A DNA stretch of 64,000 bases. Origin: Syngnathus acus. Taxonomy: Eukaryota > Chordata > Actinopteri > Syngnathiformes > Syngnathidae. Under the pieces are notes generated by a model that worked only from the letters and a program-made list of their open reading frames with translations, made no database searches and was not told the DNA's origin. Below are positions 62,301 to 64,000 of the stretch, in pieces; within the stretch, counting starts at the first letter, position 1, and each line of letters begins with the position of its first letter. The position numbers and the translations under genes were made by a program. The stretch covers positions 8,822,491 through 8,886,490 of the forward strand of contig NC_051092.1 in the NCBI RefSeq assembly GCF_901709675.1. The letters run 5' to 3'.

Positions 62301-64000
62301 GGCTTTAGCTCCAGTACAGAAAGGATTTGTAACTCTACTACAACAGGGCTACCCATTTGAAGGTTGGCTGTGAGGGTATTTCCAAAGCGACACTGCACGC
62401 TTTACAACTAAAGCTCTCGATTAGTCATAAAAAAAAAAAGACATTTGCTTTGTAGAACAAAAGGAGCCATCTGGTCTAATCAAGCCCAAAGGCCTTTGTC
62501 TTGATAGTGTTGTTCACTCTGCTGTGAACCAAAACTATTCAGGGCTAATTTTGTCTGAAGCAAGACTACGTGGTTTCATTGACACTTCCGGTAACCAGAA
62601 TGCAGCAAAGGAATGTCTGCATTCATTGGCTGTTTTGCAGCGTTGACAGTAAATTGCAGAGAATGTGGGCAGTCCATCAATCAATTTAAAAAAAACTGTT
62701 TAACCTGTTCAGGGTTTATGCAAGAGGTAAAAACCTTTCCTCGCAGACTTCAGGTGAAATAAATGACTTCAGTATTGCGTTGGAATGTCATGCAAGAAAA
62801 TCCCTTACCTATAGCATTACATTATCATATCAAGAATTTTATGTTACAGAAGGACTTTAAATGATGTCTCGACTTTTTTTAAATAGTTGTTGGTACATTT
62901 GATAATCGATTACTCGATTAATTTTGACACCTCTATAGCTTGAACTCAATAGTTGTTGTTTTTTGTCGCTTGAGCCTCTTTTTCCTCCATCTCTTTTTAT
63001 GGCAAAAAAACGTTTCTGTTTTCGAATTGAAAATAGTAGCCGCACAGACATTCTGTGACTGTGACCCATGGGTGAACCATACAGAGAGTGACAGTGGAAA
63101 AAGAAAAAGGCTCAGAATAGCTTGTGGTCCCTAAAGGAGCAAGAGCCAGCACTGTGACAGGGCGCTTATCATTCTCCCAAAGCTGATAACACACTCACCA
63201 ACACCACCCAAAACCTACCCGACATTTTCCACATGTTAAGGTTTATATGGTCAGGCTCGGGGTGGGATCTTCCACGTCACTTTCATAGTATGTGTTGGGC
63301 CAGAACACCCTGTGGTCCTGTCCTTGCTTCCCCATCATTACCTTGGGGAGGGGGTGGGATGTCTAAATATAACAATGACCACTAAGATTTAGATACGGGA
63401 ATGGCTGGCCAGCCAGTTGTTTCCCAGACTAGGAGAATATTTTAGACGGGTGGTATGAGAAGGGCAGGAATGTCAAGGGAGCGTTATTCTTAAAAAATAA
63501 AACCACAGGATCATACTCAAAAAGTCAGAGTCTTAGAAATGCAGGATCGTACTGGCAATGATGAAAAGGGAAGCAGTGAAGTGAGCTAAAAGCTATCATC
63601 TACAATTTTAATGACTGTCTGGTATATAATGATAAAACAGAACACCTTAAATATATCCGAATAAAGCGGTCGATCTCTCTAAAGCAATCCCAAACCATAG
63701 ACAAGCACAAACATTGAGAAATTGTTCACTGTTGGAATATCACTACAATCAAAAAACTGTACCACACACTGGATTGTCTTACAATGCCAAACAGACTAAA
63801 TAATTCACGTAGCTAGGGAACCGTACTGTAGTCAGATCAGCTGGTTTCAAGTCAAAAGCTTGATGTACGTATATTAGGGTTTTCATGTTCAGTGAGGTTT
63901 GCAAGCACAGAAAGAGGATTAGAGCACGGGAATATACACGGGGAGGAGGTTAACGCTATCTCAACATGATCCTCCTAAACATGTATTCCCGAGTAGAAAC
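59365..64000 (-). other. 5' region of the usp6nl-like gene, no coding exon seen
   Basis: A TTTCAG acceptor sits two bases before the start codon (CAG|CCATG), so at least one upstream non-coding exon is expected in or beyond this stretch. I could not locate it. A-runs lie near 60,242 and 60,365 and a GA-rich tract at 61,900-61,974. No other gene was recognised. Confidence 0.5.
61900..61974. repeat. (GAGA/GACA)n purine-rich tract
   Basis: Imperfect GAGAGA and GACAGA repeats over about 75 bp. Confidence 0.85.

Overview
The window reads as vertebrate, almost certainly ray-finned (teleost) fish, nuclear DNA. Genes are split by GT-AG introns, the proteins are close to human counterparts, and the spacers carry fish-type interspersed repeats: Tc1/mariner-like and hAT-like miniature elements, a LINE tail ending in (TCTA)n, a tRNA-derived SINE, and the repeat that begins with CCATCCATT-type motifs. 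I cannot name the species. Exon structures below were assembled by hand from reading frames, splice sites and remembered family sequences.

Layout. (1) 1-16.6 kb: non-coding DNA, read as the first intron of a b4galnt4-like gene on the minus strand. Only its first coding exon (16,568-16,709) lies in the window. (2) 16.7-31.8 kb: the b4galnt4 upstream region, then repeat-rich intergenic DNA holding two identical 304-bp foldback elements (23.1 and 27.1 kb), then the probable long 3' UTR of tmem86a. (3) 31.8-38.0 kb: complete tmem86a, minus strand, 3 coding exons, 237 aa. (4) 40.0-43.5 kb: complete spty2d1, plus strand, 6 coding exons, 652 aa. (5) 45.0-49.6 kb: complete uevld, plus strand, 12 coding exons, 468 aa. 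(6) 51.8-59.4 kb: complete coding region of an RN-tre/USP6NL-type TBC Rab-GAP, minus strand, 13 coding exons, 769 aa. (7) 59.4-64 kb: its probable 5' region, with no coding exon recognised.

The genes are ordinary housekeeping or membrane-trafficking loci and do not form one pathway. From memory, tmem86a, spty2d1 and uevld are also neighbours in the same relative orientation on human 11p15.1. The linkage to b4galnt4 on one side and a USP6NL-type gene on the other differs from human.

The most unusual signal is in uevld. A near-perfect 100-bp tandem duplication spans the whole 73-nt intron 5 and the first 27 nt of exon 6. It creates a potential in-frame 27-nt micro-exon with its own splice sites, which looks like a recent exon birth or an assembly duplication. 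I found no prokaryotic system, CRISPR array, operon or obviously novel multi-gene system.
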